Shown piece after piece: positions 16,910-25,667 of a stretch of 64,000 nucleotides of DNA. Each line of letters begins with the position of its first letter. Positions within the stretch are counted from its first letter, which is position 1. The position numbers were made by a program, and so were the translations under genes. The stretch is from SG-bin7 sp964498095 (GTDB lineage Bacteria; Bdellovibrionota; Bdellovibrionia; Bdellovibrionales; SG-bin7): the NCBI GenBank assembly GCA_964498095.1, contig CAZCFY010000004.1:62001-126000 (forward strand), written 5' to 3'. Under the pieces are notes generated by a model. The model had not been told where the DNA came from, did not search any database, and saw nothing but the letters and a program-made list of their open reading frames with translations.

Positions 16910-19900
16910 TTAATAACCCTCACTAAAGTATCTGGCTTCGACTTCGTTAGCCAAAATTTTGGTTTTCGCGATAAAATCTTTAAAGGCCCCCGCCCCCGCC
17001 TCGTCTTCGATATTACCAACACTATCTGAAATATAATCTTCGTCACCTAACTCGTCATTTTTGCGAAATCCGCTGACCTTTACTTGGAAGAAAACGTTTT
17101 TCTTGCCAAGCCATTTTAAAAAGTTTCCGAGCTCAACATTATTTTGGATGAGCGCCATTACTTTGTTAGTCCACTGAATTTGTTTTTTCGGCTCTGAGGG
17201 GTAAGTGCGGCGAAGATCTAAAAGATCTCCCATCCATGCCGTCAAACATTTGTGCTGGTATCCGTGGTGGTAAGCATTGATAAAAATGGAATTTACTTTA
17301 TTAAGATGCTTCCACTCCATAGCTTTGCAATAGGCATCGTATTCTTCCTGTCCCATGAGATCCGCCAACGCCGCCACTACTTGCGCGTCGGTCGCCGTAT
17401 AATCGTCGGCCATGGCACGCAGGCGTCTTCGTTCGGGAATTACGACCGGAGGTTTCTTGGCGCTTTCAACTAAAGTGTCGATAATTTTTTGAATACCCTT
17501 TTCATAAACAAGAAGTGTTGAGCGAATATCATAAAATTGAATATGCTCGGTGGACAAAAATTGATCGCGCCGTATTCCAGGAACGCCGAGATTTACCACG
17601 CGAATCTGTTCATCCAGCGCATCAAGAATTTTTAACATATCATTGCGTGACAAGTACCAGCCTTGCCAGGAGTGAATTGTGGCTGTGACCGGATTAAGGA
17701 GCTTGCCACCGGTAATCTCGCCGTCGGTTTTGAGTTCGGTCATTTTAGATTTACCGAAGAAGCTATACGCAGGGTTGGGCCCAGGATTGTCGTAAATGGA
17801 AAGTTCCCGGTCAAAAACTTGGCCAAGAATGTCGCCCACGGTAGGTAAAAACCGGCGGCCCATGTATTCGGTATTGCGCGTGGCAAACAAGTCCCGCTCA
17901 AATTTTTCCGGGTCACATACATGTTCTTGGGGATTACACGGATTTTCTATGGATTTTGGCGGAAAGGCACGCAACAGATGATTCTCGGAAAGTGCCGTGC
18001 GCTGGAACAACAAGAACTTCCAGGTTGCAGTGGTCGCATCGAGCTCGTGCTTTAAAACATAGGGTGAAAAACTCGTTTCTAATACATCCAAACTATTTCG
18101 CTGAAATAAGGCGCGCATGGAGCGGGCAAATTTCTTACGGTTTTTGGAATCTTCCTCTTTGGGTTTCCCTTCCGGATCAAAGAAGTCCGTATCTAGCAGA
18201 TAAGCGCGGGTATTAATATAGCCCTGCTTTGCGCCGGTGTTTAATTCGGCAAATTTAATCCAGAAGCGCAAATCGACGCCAAGTTTTTCGTTAACACTGT
18301 TTAACCGCTGCACATAAATATGTACGCCGTCGGTTGTGCGCGTGATCGTCGTACGTCTTAAAACAAGGCCGCCGACACTGCCATTAATACTTATCGCGGG
18401 ATCAAAATCAGCCACGGAGACCGGCAACAAGGAAGCCAAAGGTATTCGCACATTGGCGCCAAGATCAGCGGAAATCGTGTCCGTAATCGTAAATACTTCG
18501 CCGTTACCAAATTTATCCAAGAATTTTTTTAACGCCTCGTTCATCTCTTCATCACGTTTCTTTAATTCTTCTTCGCTGATAGGCGTATTGACGTCAGCCG
18601 AGGTAATAGTTTCTTCAAATTTTAGAATGCGAGCTAAGCTTGACATGAATTCCGGAACGTAAATGTCGCCCCAATTTTCTTTGAGGGCGGCTTTGACCGA
18701 AGTCATGGGACGCACATGCACGTAACTGCGCTGAAGACTTAGCCCCGCGCTCAAGGTAGGAAAAATATTTGCGTGAACGCCATCGATTCCTAAAAAGTAA
18801 CCAACGCTACCACGCACGCCCACTTGATCGACAAGCTGAAGAGGGGTCCGCTGCAGAGTAGATTGATCCGTTCCATAATAAGTTCCCGTAACTAAGTTGC
18901 GGCTGGCATCAATGGAACCGTTGGCGATAACGCCGCCCCATGTGGAAATTGGCTGGTTATACGGTTTAAACGGATTTTTCTTAAAGGACTCGATAAAGTT
19001 TTTCTGCAAACCTTCGATGCGCTTTTTTTGGAGCTCTTCTATACCAAGAATTTGAAGATTTTTGTTAACTTCCGCCACGGCCTGGCCGATACCGGCGGAA
19101 ATTCCCATCATCACTCCAAAGCGCGCTACCTCGTCAGCCGTCAAAGGTGATTTTGGATCTTCCCAAATGAATCTTTCGGCGTGTCCATGATATTCGCCAA
19201 CTTTAAGTTTACCGTTTTGTACATTGCCGATATTTATTTCGGGATCATAAGCAAAATCAGGCGTTTTTATTTTGAATAATTTTAGCAAATGATTTCGGCG
19301 TGCAATCACTTTTTGGATGACGAGCGCCTCTACATCCTCTGGCAAATGACCGACCTTGACTATCTCAATGATTTCTTCCCGCGAAAGCTTTGCTATGCGG
19401 CGGGCAATCCAAATGGCGTCATCCATTGATGTTTCACTAAATTGATTCGCATACGCCTGTTCCAGTGTTACGTGTTCACTAATAATAGAACCGGCTTCCC
19501 ACTTAAACATGTTTACGCTTTCATGCAAATCAAACCAAGAAAACGGCACGATCAAGGCACGAATGGGACGGCGGTCCTCAAGATAATTGGCGGCGATAAT
19601 TCCTAAATGAAAAGTCGGCACTTGTATACGCGCCGGTTCCAAGGCGATGTCCTGTAAAGTTACTTCCCAGCGATCCTTAGGTTCATCTACGATAAATCGT
19701 TCACGCTGACCCAAGAGTTGATCCGCTAATCCATCTAAAAACTCCGTACGTTTAGCCTCAGAAGGAAAACGAACCGTCAGTCGTGGATAATATTTCGGCG
19801 AAGGTAAATTGTAACCAAGTTTGCGCAATAAAGCGTTGCGCATAAGGGAACCATGTAAACCAAAACTCGCCGCTAATCGAAAAGGTTGTCCATTATATGT

Positions 19901-20296
19901 AAGCCGCGCCCAAAAAAGTAATACGTGGCTGACAGAGTTATCGTTTTTACGGCGCGAGGGCGGTGTCGGTGCTGGAAAAATAGAATCATAATCTAAAACT
20001 GGATTGTCTTCCCGGGGATAACCAATTTGATTTTCGTTGCTTAAGGTATTGGATGTGTTTGACCACGCTTCTAATTCTGCAGGGTCGAGTGTACTTAAAT
20101 CTATTCCCTTATTTTGTAAATCGATAGCGCCGTCAGAGTCATAAACTTGTCCCTGATGAACTAATTCGCGCGCGGGACGCGAGGGAATCTCGTAAGAAAT
20201 TTGTATGCTACTGGCAAATAATTCACATGAAAGAATTACCTGACTCAGCAATATAAAAATTTTAAAACTTTTCTTTCCCAACTCTTCGTCTCCCAC
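16910..20296 (-). CDS. Very large secreted protein of unknown function, operon partner of the protease
   Basis: 1128 residues from a GTG at 20296. A TTG five codons later (20281) with gggag upstream is an equally good start. A signal peptide ends near SCELFASS. I recognise no named domain. Residues about 150-360 hold conserved-looking stretches: LHGSLMRNALLRKLGYN, ALIVPFSWFDLHESVN, WIARRIAKLSREEI and ARRNHLLKLF. These recall the layout of secreted CotH/kinase-like proteins, but this is only an impression. The middle has beta-rich segments (TTITRTTDGVHIYVQ). It ends one base before the S8 protease ATG, so the two are co-transcribed. Anchoring or processing by the protease is conceivable. Confidence 0.8.
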   Translation of the reverse strand: MGDEELGKKSFKIFILLSQVILSCELFASSIQISYEIPSRPARELVHQGQVYDSDGAIDLQNKGIDLSTLDPAELEAWSNTSNTLSNENQIGYPREDNPVLDYDSIFPAPTPPSRRKNDNSVSHVLLFWARLTYNGQPFRLAASFGLHGSLMRNALLRKLGYNLPSPKYYPRLTVRFPSEAKRTEFLDGLADQLLGQRERFIVDEPKDRWEVTLQDIALEPARIQVPTFHLGIIAANYLEDRRPIRALIVPFSWFDLHESVNMFKWEAGSIISEHVTLEQAYANQFSETSMDDAIWIARRIAKLSREEIIEIVKVGHLPEDVEALVIQKVIARRNHLLKLFKIKTPDFAYDPEINIGNVQNGKLKVGEYHGHAERFIWEDPKSPLTADEVARFGVMMGISAGIGQAVAEVNKNLQILGIEELQKKRIEGLQKNFIESFKKNPFKPYNQPISTWGGVIANGSIDASRNLVTGTYYGTDQSTLQRTPLQLVDQVGVRGSVGYFLGIDGVHANIFPTLSAGLSLQRSYVHVRPMTSVKAALKENWGDIYVPEFMSSLARILKFEETITSADVNTPISEEELKKRDEEMNEALKKFLDKFGNGEVFTITDTISADLGANVRIPLASLLPVSVADFDPAISINGSVGGLVLRRTTITRTTDGVHIYVQRLNSVNEKLGVDLRFWIKFAELNTGAKQGYINTRAYLLDTDFFDPEGKPKEEDSKNRKKFARSMRALFQRNSLDVLETSFSPYVLKHELDATTATWKFLLFQRTALSENHLLRAFPPKSIENPCNPQEHVCDPEKFERDLFATRNTEYMGRRFLPTVGDILGQVFDRELSIYDNPGPNPAYSFFGKSKMTELKTDGEITGGKLLNPVTATIHSWQGWYLSRNDMLKILDALDEQIRVVNLGVPGIRRDQFLSTEHIQFYDIRSTLLVYEKGIQKIIDTLVESAKKPPVVIPERRRLRAMADDYTATDAQVVAALADLMGQEEYDAYCKAMEWKHLNKVNSIFINAYHHGYQHKCLTAWMGDLLDLRRTYPSEPKKQIQWTNKVMALIQNNVELGNFLKWLGKKNVFFQVKVSGFRKNDELGDEDYISDSVGNIEDEAGAGAFKDFIAKTKILANEVEARYFSEGY

Positions 20297-20531
20297 TTAC
20301 GTACCGCCACATCGCGTGACCGAAACGGAGAGAGCAAAGCGTGTACCAAAAAAATCTGCTGTCTACTTGTACATAATGCGCCGTATCTGGAGAAGTTCTG
20401 GCACCAAAAGCACTTTGTCGGCACTACCTGAAATTACTTCTCAGTCTATTATGACACCAATTACTATTGAAAAAATTGCGGTTGCTTATTAGCATTTCTG
20501 ATACTTGGAATTTAATTTTGGAAAACTTTTC

Positions 20532-20855
20532 CTATTTCTTTGTTCCTTTCAAAGATCCCTTCAGCGCGGTTTCAACAAGTTCTAGATACCTTTTTATTTC
20601 TTGTTTACCTGACTTCGTACAGCGAAAGGTGGTTCGCGGCTTGCGATCAACAAATTCTTTGGTTACTTCCAATAATCCCGCCTCTTCCAATTTCTTTAGA
20701 TGCACCGACAAATTCCCTTTGGTTACGACTTCAAGGCGCTCCATAAGAGAATTAAAATCCAAGGGCTCGGCGCAACCGGCGACCGCTACCATCGCCGCTA
20801 ATCGAACGCGGTCCGAAAGTAGCGGGTGTGTTTGTAAAATTCCTTTGGCTTCCAT
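20532..20855 (-). CDS. Winged-helix transcriptional regulator (HTH_27-like)
   Basis: A 107-residue regulator with a single winged helix-turn-helix: SDRVRLAAMVAVAG, DFNSLMERLEVVTKGNLSVH (recognition helix around residues 46-55) and the wing FVDRKPRTTFRCTKSG. This pattern belongs to small MarR/ArsR-like repressors often paired with a membrane protein. It follows the membrane-protein gene by three bases and is probably translated with it. The palindromic pair at 21532-21561 is a likely binding site, giving autoregulation. Confidence 0.88.
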   Translation of the reverse strand: MEAKGILQTHPLLSDRVRLAAMVAVAGCAEPLDFNSLMERLEVVTKGNLSVHLKKLEEAGLLEVTKEFVDRKPRTTFRCTKSGKQEIKRYLELVETALKGSLKGTKK

Positions 20856-20858
20856 TTT

Positions 20859-21512
20859 CTACGCCTTCTTCGCGTTTAATAAATACGCTATTGAGGCAGC
20901 CGCAAGGCTAGCAAAAACCCAGAGCGGTATAAGAAAGGTGGATTCATTTAAATAACATAGAATGCCCGCGCCAATGATGCACGCAACGCCAAGTGCAATC
21001 GTAACCCGTATTGGTAAGACAAATAAGCGCCCCTGCAATAAATAATCGCCAGTAAATAATAAGAGGAGAGCGGAGATAAATTGCGGCGCCCCGAGAACGA
21101 TAACCACAGCAATTGTCGTGAATTTCAAAAATAAATCCGAAACGAGGCTCAAGTTTTTTACATAGGTAAAGTTTTTGGAAATATAGCTATTTAAATTTTC
21201 CTCATCGCGCTGGGCACCACGCCAGAGCACGAAATAAAGTGCCGCGAGCACGACCATGAGAGTATAACCCATATAAAAGATACTGCCGAAAGTCAGCTCG
21301 CCATCTCCCTTCGTGAATTTAAGTAAAGAATCAAAACGCGCGGCATTGGCTGATTCAAAAATTATAGCCAATACGGAAATCAATAGCGCCAAGCTTAACA
21401 CCATGATTTTCGCGGTTTTAGCAGAGGGGCTCTCCGTGTTGGGCCTGGGCGACTCGATTAATCGACGGATAATATTGATGTCCGCGATGGCTTGCTGAAT
21501 TTGTTGGTTCAT
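20859..21512 (-). CDS. Four-helix membrane protein paired with the winged-helix regulator
   Basis: A 217-residue inner-membrane protein. The hydrophilic N-terminal 32 residues are followed by four hydrophobic segments at about 34-52, 75-97, 130-155 and 160-215 (the last may be two helices). The ATG at 21512 has a perfect ggagg six bases upstream. It forms an operon with the regulator, a gene order known for HTH_27-type regulators, and probably gives a signal or is the regulated output. No enzyme or transporter motif is visible. Confidence 0.8.
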   Translation of the reverse strand: MNQQIQQAIADINIIRRLIESPRPNTESPSAKTAKIMVLSLALLISVLAIIFESANAARFDSLLKFTKGDGELTFGSIFYMGYTLMVVLAALYFVLWRGAQRDEENLNSYISKNFTYVKNLSLVSDLFLKFTTIAVVIVLGAPQFISALLLLFTGDYLLQGRLFVLPIRVTIALGVACIIGAGILCYLNESTFLIPLWVFASLAAASIAYLLNAKKA

Positions 21513-21531
21513 ACGTTCCTCCGGTTTATTT

Positions 21532-21561
21532 TATAAACTAGTCTGTAGTATAAACTAGTTT
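21532..21561. promoter_or_regulatory. Paired operator overlapping the promoter of the membrane protein/regulator operon
   Basis: Two direct copies of tataaactagt start 17 bases apart (21532 and 21549). The second is part of the perfect palindrome AAACTAGTTT (21552-21561), and the first has one mismatch. On the minus strand a TATACT -10-like box falls between them, 20 to 40 bases before the ribosome site. A dimeric repressor bound to both would cover the promoter. Confidence 0.65.
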
Positions 21562-21852
21562 ACTATAGAGCCTTCCTAAACGCAAGCCGGCTAAGTTTTG
21601 TTAAGAATTTCATTAGTTTCGGGCGGTGACGTTTCGGTTTGATTCGGTTTCGTTTGGTAATACCAAGAGGCCCTACCACCGTAATTCACTTTCAGCCCGT
21701 AAGTAATCCACTTCTCTCTTAATTTTTGCCACCATTCGATTTACTCAGTCATTAGGCATTATTTTTCGATGATGAGCCCTCTATTTTATCCGGCTATCGG
21801 AAAAAAGATTAAAGCGCTGCCTTTCTCTCTACAAAAATGTACCTTCGTTCAC
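21562..21852. other. Non-coding gap before the transposase gene
   Basis: About 290 bases between the operator and the preferred transposase start. It contains a run of GTTTCGGTTTGATTCGG-like quasi-repeats around 21630-21660 but no hairpin typical of REP elements and no convincing ORF except the possible N-terminal extension of the transposase from 21769. Confidence 0.4.
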
Positions 21853-22404
21853 ATGAAAAATAAAAACATCCAACTCAAACTACTAGAAAACGAAAAAAAG
21901 TCTTATGGAGGAGAGCTATTAAAGACGCGCAAAGGCCGGGCGCGCGGCCGTCCGCTAGATACGCGGTCGACAATGCATTTAGTTTTGCGTTCAACTCAGG
22001 CAAAAGGGAGTTGGTCATTTTCAACATCAGAAAATTCACGAAAAATAAAACTTCTCGTGAGGAAATTCTCGGTAAGGTATGGCGTCAGAGTATTATCCCT
22101 TGCCATTGTTGGAAATCACTTACATATGCAAATTAAACTTGGAAATCGCTATTCCTATTTTCCATTTATTCGGGCGATTACCTCTGCCATAGCTATGGCG
22201 GTTACGGGTGCGAGCCGCTGGAAAAAATTGGCGAATCGCTTTTGGGATTATCGTCCGTTTACACGCGTCGTTCAGAGCCGGCGCGCATTTCTCAATTTAC
22301 GTGATTACATTCGCATTAATCAGTTAGAAGGCTCTGGGCACTCTCGCGAGCGAGCGCGCTATCTAGTCCTGAATCCTCGATCGACAAATTTGAATTCGGC
22401 TTAA
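21853..22404 (+). CDS. Y1 (HUH) transposase-like protein, RAYT type
   Basis: 183 residues from the ATG at 21853 (the frame opens at 21769, giving 211). The Y1 transposase fold is shown by TMHLVLRST, the metal-binding HUH pair in GNHLHMQIK and the probable nucleophile Tyr in DYIRINQ. Such REP-associated tyrosine transposases nick single-stranded hairpins. Many are single-copy and domesticated. I found no terminal hairpins or target duplications, so there is no sign of a complete IS. Activity is uncertain. Confidence 0.8.
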   Translation: MKNKNIQLKLLENEKKSYGGELLKTRKGRARGRPLDTRSTMHLVLRSTQAKGSWSFSTSENSRKIKLLVRKFSVRYGVRVLSLAIVGNHLHMQIKLGNRYSYFPFIRAITSAIAMAVTGASRWKKLANRFWDYRPFTRVVQSRRAFLNLRDYIRINQLEGSGHSRERARYLVLNPRSTNLNSA

Positions 22405-22580
22405 AGGCCAACCCCCTACCTTCATCGGCTTCCTCTCATTTTGAAACATCTCGAAATCTCTGCCCACTCCGCATACGTTCGCCCAAACAATTAACACTCA
22501 ACTCAAATCTAATCCTTTAAAACTAGAATGTAATTTGCATCCTTATACTCTTGGGATCACATCCAGGGGTTGGGGGAATA

Positions 22581-23417
22581 ATGAGAAATACTTTTATTAT
22601 TGCGGCGTTTGCCATTGGCGCTTTAGCAATTACTTCGTCGCAAAACGCATGTAATAACGAAATGGCCGCTTATAAAATCGCCGAGAACACCGCTGCTTCA
22701 ACGGGCGTTCCTGATCCCGTTCCCACAGAAACCCAAGGCCCCAAATCCTTTGATGTAAAACTTGAATCGCAAAGTACCGTCAGTGGTAATCTCGCTGACG
22801 AAAGAAAATTCAAAGTTAAGGCTACCGCACAAACAGCGTTTAGCGGACCCTTAAAAATTTCCCTTGATCGCGCGGCTTTAGCAGTACTTGATCCGAGTAA
22901 CGAAATCTCCATAACCCCCGCACTCGTTCCGATGAGTTTACTGCCAGGACAATCCCAAGAATTTGAAGTAACGGTAAAGTCTACTTCACTCGCTCCTTCG
23001 GGCGCTGGAAAATTTGCCTTTGTTGCTAAGCCTGATTCTCCGGATTTCACCGGTGAAGCCAGACTCAACTTTGATCTAGGAATAGCCGCTCTTTATGAAG
23101 TCCTAATTTTAGGAAGGGTAAACGGAGTCATGCAATACAACCGTGATTTTACTCAAGCTAATTTTCGATCCCACGTGGGCGGTCTAACCGTCAGATTTTT
23201 AAATGCCGACAGAGTTGAGGAACACACCATACACGGTTCCCCTCAGCAATACCATCAGCCGGCAAATAATCCAATGGACGTGGCTGGACCCAATGGTCCA
23301 GTGGCCGGCGGCGTTTATGAATTTAAAGTCATGCCCTCCACGACCGCCAGCAATATAAGTTATCACTGCCATATTCACGGCGGGGCCGATCATCGGCTTC
23401 GGGTAAACGTGCAGTAA
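22581..23417 (+). CDS. Secreted protein with C-terminal cupredoxin-like copper domain
   Basis: 278 residues. The ATG at 22581 has ggggg five to nine bases upstream; the open frame starts ten codons earlier. A signal peptide is followed by NACNNE, possibly a degenerate lipobox. Residues about 50-170 form an Ig-like beta domain. The last 100 residues look like a cupredoxin: EEHTIHGSP gives the first His, and SYHCHIHGG gives the Cys-His pair of a type 1 copper site, close to the multicopper-oxidase YHCH pattern. It may carry electrons or copper in the envelope. No oxidase gene is adjacent. Confidence 0.75.
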   Translation: MRNTFIIAAFAIGALAITSSQNACNNEMAAYKIAENTAASTGVPDPVPTETQGPKSFDVKLESQSTVSGNLADERKFKVKATAQTAFSGPLKISLDRAALAVLDPSNEISITPALVPMSLLPGQSQEFEVTVKSTSLAPSGAGKFAFVAKPDSPDFTGEARLNFDLGIAALYEVLILGRVNGVMQYNRDFTQANFRSHVGGLTVRFLNADRVEEHTIHGSPQQYHQPANNPMDVAGPNGPVAGGVYEFKVMPSTTASNISYHCHIHGGADHRLRVNVQ

Positions 23418-23567
23418 CGACAAAGATCCCGCAGGAACGCCCACTTAGAAGGACGACGTACCACTCTGAGACAAATTAGCCATTCTGCGGTTTCTTAACC
23501 CGAACTTTAGGAATTTCTAATATTTAGCTCTGAAAGCACCGATAAATACTCAGTAGGGAGTCCGTCG

Positions 23568-25667
23568 GTGAGTAAACAAAACAAACCGCGATTTTCAATT
23601 CGCTATAAGTTTTTGTTCGTAATGACGCTGTTGTTAGCGTTTTGCGTATCCATTTACCTAGCCGTAGCTTCAAAAACATTCAAAGACGACAAAAAACAAC
23701 TCGTCTTCGATCTCAACGGCAACATGGTTTCCAGTCTTTCCACCGAACTTGAGGTGGGCTTTCGCAGTTTCGGCGATAAGATGACCTTGTTTTCATTACT
23801 CAACGAAAAATCCGCCGATGTAAAAGCTATCGTCGATGAGCTTTTAGCGAACGCCCCTGATATTGCATTTATGATCCTCACTCACCCCAGCGGCACGCAA
23901 ACCGAGTTCCGCCGCTTCGTAAATTCCAATTTTCTGTCTACCTACAACTTGAAAGAAGATTTTTTTACGCAAACGCTACCCCAAGAACGCCCCGTTCCCT
24001 TTGCGCAAATTCAACAAACCGGCGAAGAAATTTGGAATGCAACAATTGCTAATGGACCGCCGTTAATTGGTTTTGGAAAAAGCGTTATCGAAGAAGACGC
24101 CGATAAAAAGCCATTGCGCCGCTGGGCTGTAATCACTTATTTACACGCCGACCGCCTTATAAAATCTCTACCGACCGAAAAACTTTATGATTCCTACATC
24201 ACCAACAATCATGGCGAACTATTGGCTCATCATGATTCTAAAAAAATGCTGACTCCCGAAATATCCAAGTCTTGGGCGGCCACCGAAAAAGCCCTGAGCA
24301 TGCCGACGAAAACCATGGTTACCGAGTACATTCATTCTAACGAAGAATATCTGGGAGCATTTTCAAAAGCCCATGAGGGCAAACTAATTATCGTCTCTGA
24401 AGCCGCCGGACACAAAGCATTCTCGGCGATCAACGGACTTCTAATCCGCTCTCTAATGTTCGGTTTACTCGTTATGACTTTGGCCTTTTTAGCGGCACTA
24501 CTGTTGTCACGTTCACTTACCCGGCCCTTACAAACTCTGGTGGATGGAATGGGAAAAGTCTCTGAAGGCGACTTAAACACGCAAATCAATGTCCAATCGC
24601 GCGACGAGATCGCGGCACTTGCGGACACCTTTAACTCGATGATCCGTGATTTAAAAACTTCGCGCACGCAGCTCGAAGAAATTAACCGGGACCTAGAGCA
24701 AAAAGTTTTGGACCGCACACGCCAATTAGCGGAACAAAATAAGGCCATCAAAGATGCCCAAGAGGCTTTACTTAAAACTTCTCGCTTAGCGGCGGTGGGT
24801 GAAATTGCGGGGCATGCGGCCCACGAAGTTTTAAACCCCCTCACTAGCCTACTCACCCGCACGCGAAAAGTGCAGGGCCGCGTTGATTTAACGGAGCAAA
24901 AAGAGGCTAAACTTTTGCGCGAAATTCAAGATGCTTGGACCAAAGACTTTGCTGGCGGCGGATTTGACAATCTCGTGCAAAACTGGAAAAACCCGTCGGG
25001 AATTGATCCGGCAAAATCCTTATTCGAAGAAGATATGGAAAATGTTAAGAGCATAATAACTAATTGGGAAGCACAAACTCTGGAGTTAAAAAAAGATACT
25101 GACTTTATAATCAGCGAAGCTAACCGCATCGCTAAAATTATTTCCGGAATGCGTTCGTTAAGCGTCGTTCGCGCCGAACTAAAACCCTGGCGCGCGCATC
25201 AGCTCTTGCGTGAATCCATTAACATTATGGCTGACCTCTATGATCAGTCCAGCGTGGAGATCACTCTGGACTCGAAGGCCGAAAACGATAACGTGGTGAT
25301 CGATAAAGATGAATTTATTCAATCCGTGACCAACTTACTGCGCAACTCACTGCAAGCCATCCGCGCGCGCCCCGATCAACAACCCAAGGGCCGCGTGCAT
25401 ATTTCTACCGAGACACAAAATGAACATTTGATAATTAGAATTTCTGACAACGGACCTGGAATTGCAGAGGAGCATCAGGCGAAGCTCTTCCAAACTCAGT
25501 TCTCCACGAAATCAAGTGACGAAGGCACTGGACTTGGCCTGGGAATTTCCCGGCGCTTTATCCGTGCCTTTGGCGGAGATCTTGAGTTTGAAAGCTCCAC
25601 GCCGGGTAACGCCACGGTATTTCGCATTTCCATTCCGCTTGGTAAAGAGCAGGAGGCTGCCGCATGA
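23568..25667 (+). CDS. Membrane sensor histidine kinase (Cache-like sensor, HAMP, HisKA, HATPase)
   Basis: A 699-residue kinase from a GTG at 23568 with a tagggag ribosome site. Two membrane helices (about 14-33 and 290-315) bracket a 250-residue periplasmic sensor. A HAMP domain (RSLTRPLQTLVDGM onward) and a coiled coil follow, then the H-box His419 (AAHEVLNPL). A roughly 70-residue insert separates this from the rest of the dimerisation region. The ATPase has the N-box NLLRNSLQAI, G1 DNGPGI and G2 GTGLGLG. The stop overlaps the start of the receiver-kinase gene, so the two are coupled. The ligand is unknown. Confidence 0.92.
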   Translation: MSKQNKPRFSIRYKFLFVMTLLLAFCVSIYLAVASKTFKDDKKQLVFDLNGNMVSSLSTELEVGFRSFGDKMTLFSLLNEKSADVKAIVDELLANAPDIAFMILTHPSGTQTEFRRFVNSNFLSTYNLKEDFFTQTLPQERPVPFAQIQQTGEEIWNATIANGPPLIGFGKSVIEEDADKKPLRRWAVITYLHADRLIKSLPTEKLYDSYITNNHGELLAHHDSKKMLTPEISKSWAATEKALSMPTKTMVTEYIHSNEEYLGAFSKAHEGKLIIVSEAAGHKAFSAINGLLIRSLMFGLLVMTLAFLAALLLSRSLTRPLQTLVDGMGKVSEGDLNTQINVQSRDEIAALADTFNSMIRDLKTSRTQLEEINRDLEQKVLDRTRQLAEQNKAIKDAQEALLKTSRLAAVGEIAGHAAHEVLNPLTSLLTRTRKVQGRVDLTEQKEAKLLREIQDAWTKDFAGGGFDNLVQNWKNPSGIDPAKSLFEEDMENVKSIITNWEAQTLELKKDTDFIISEANRIAKIISGMRSLSVVRAELKPWRAHQLLRESINIMADLYDQSSVEITLDSKAENDNVVIDKDEFIQSVTNLLRNSLQAIRARPDQQPKGRVHISTETQNEHLIIRISDNGPGIAEEHQAKLFQTQFSTKSSDEGTGLGLGISRRFIRAFGGDLEFESSTPGNATVFRISIPLGKEQEAAA

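Noticed and set aside
20467..20955. Plus-strand ORF of 162 aa
   Set aside because: It lies antisense to the winged-helix regulator, which has clear homology features; no ribosome site.
21769..21852. Extra 28 N-terminal residues of the Y1 transposase
   Set aside because: No ribosome site and not family-like; the ATG at 21853 gives a more typical start, though the longer form cannot be excluded.
24332..24862. Minus-strand ORF of 176 aa
   Set aside because: Antisense shadow of the histidine kinase HAMP and H-box region; Ser/Arg-rich composition typical of shadows.
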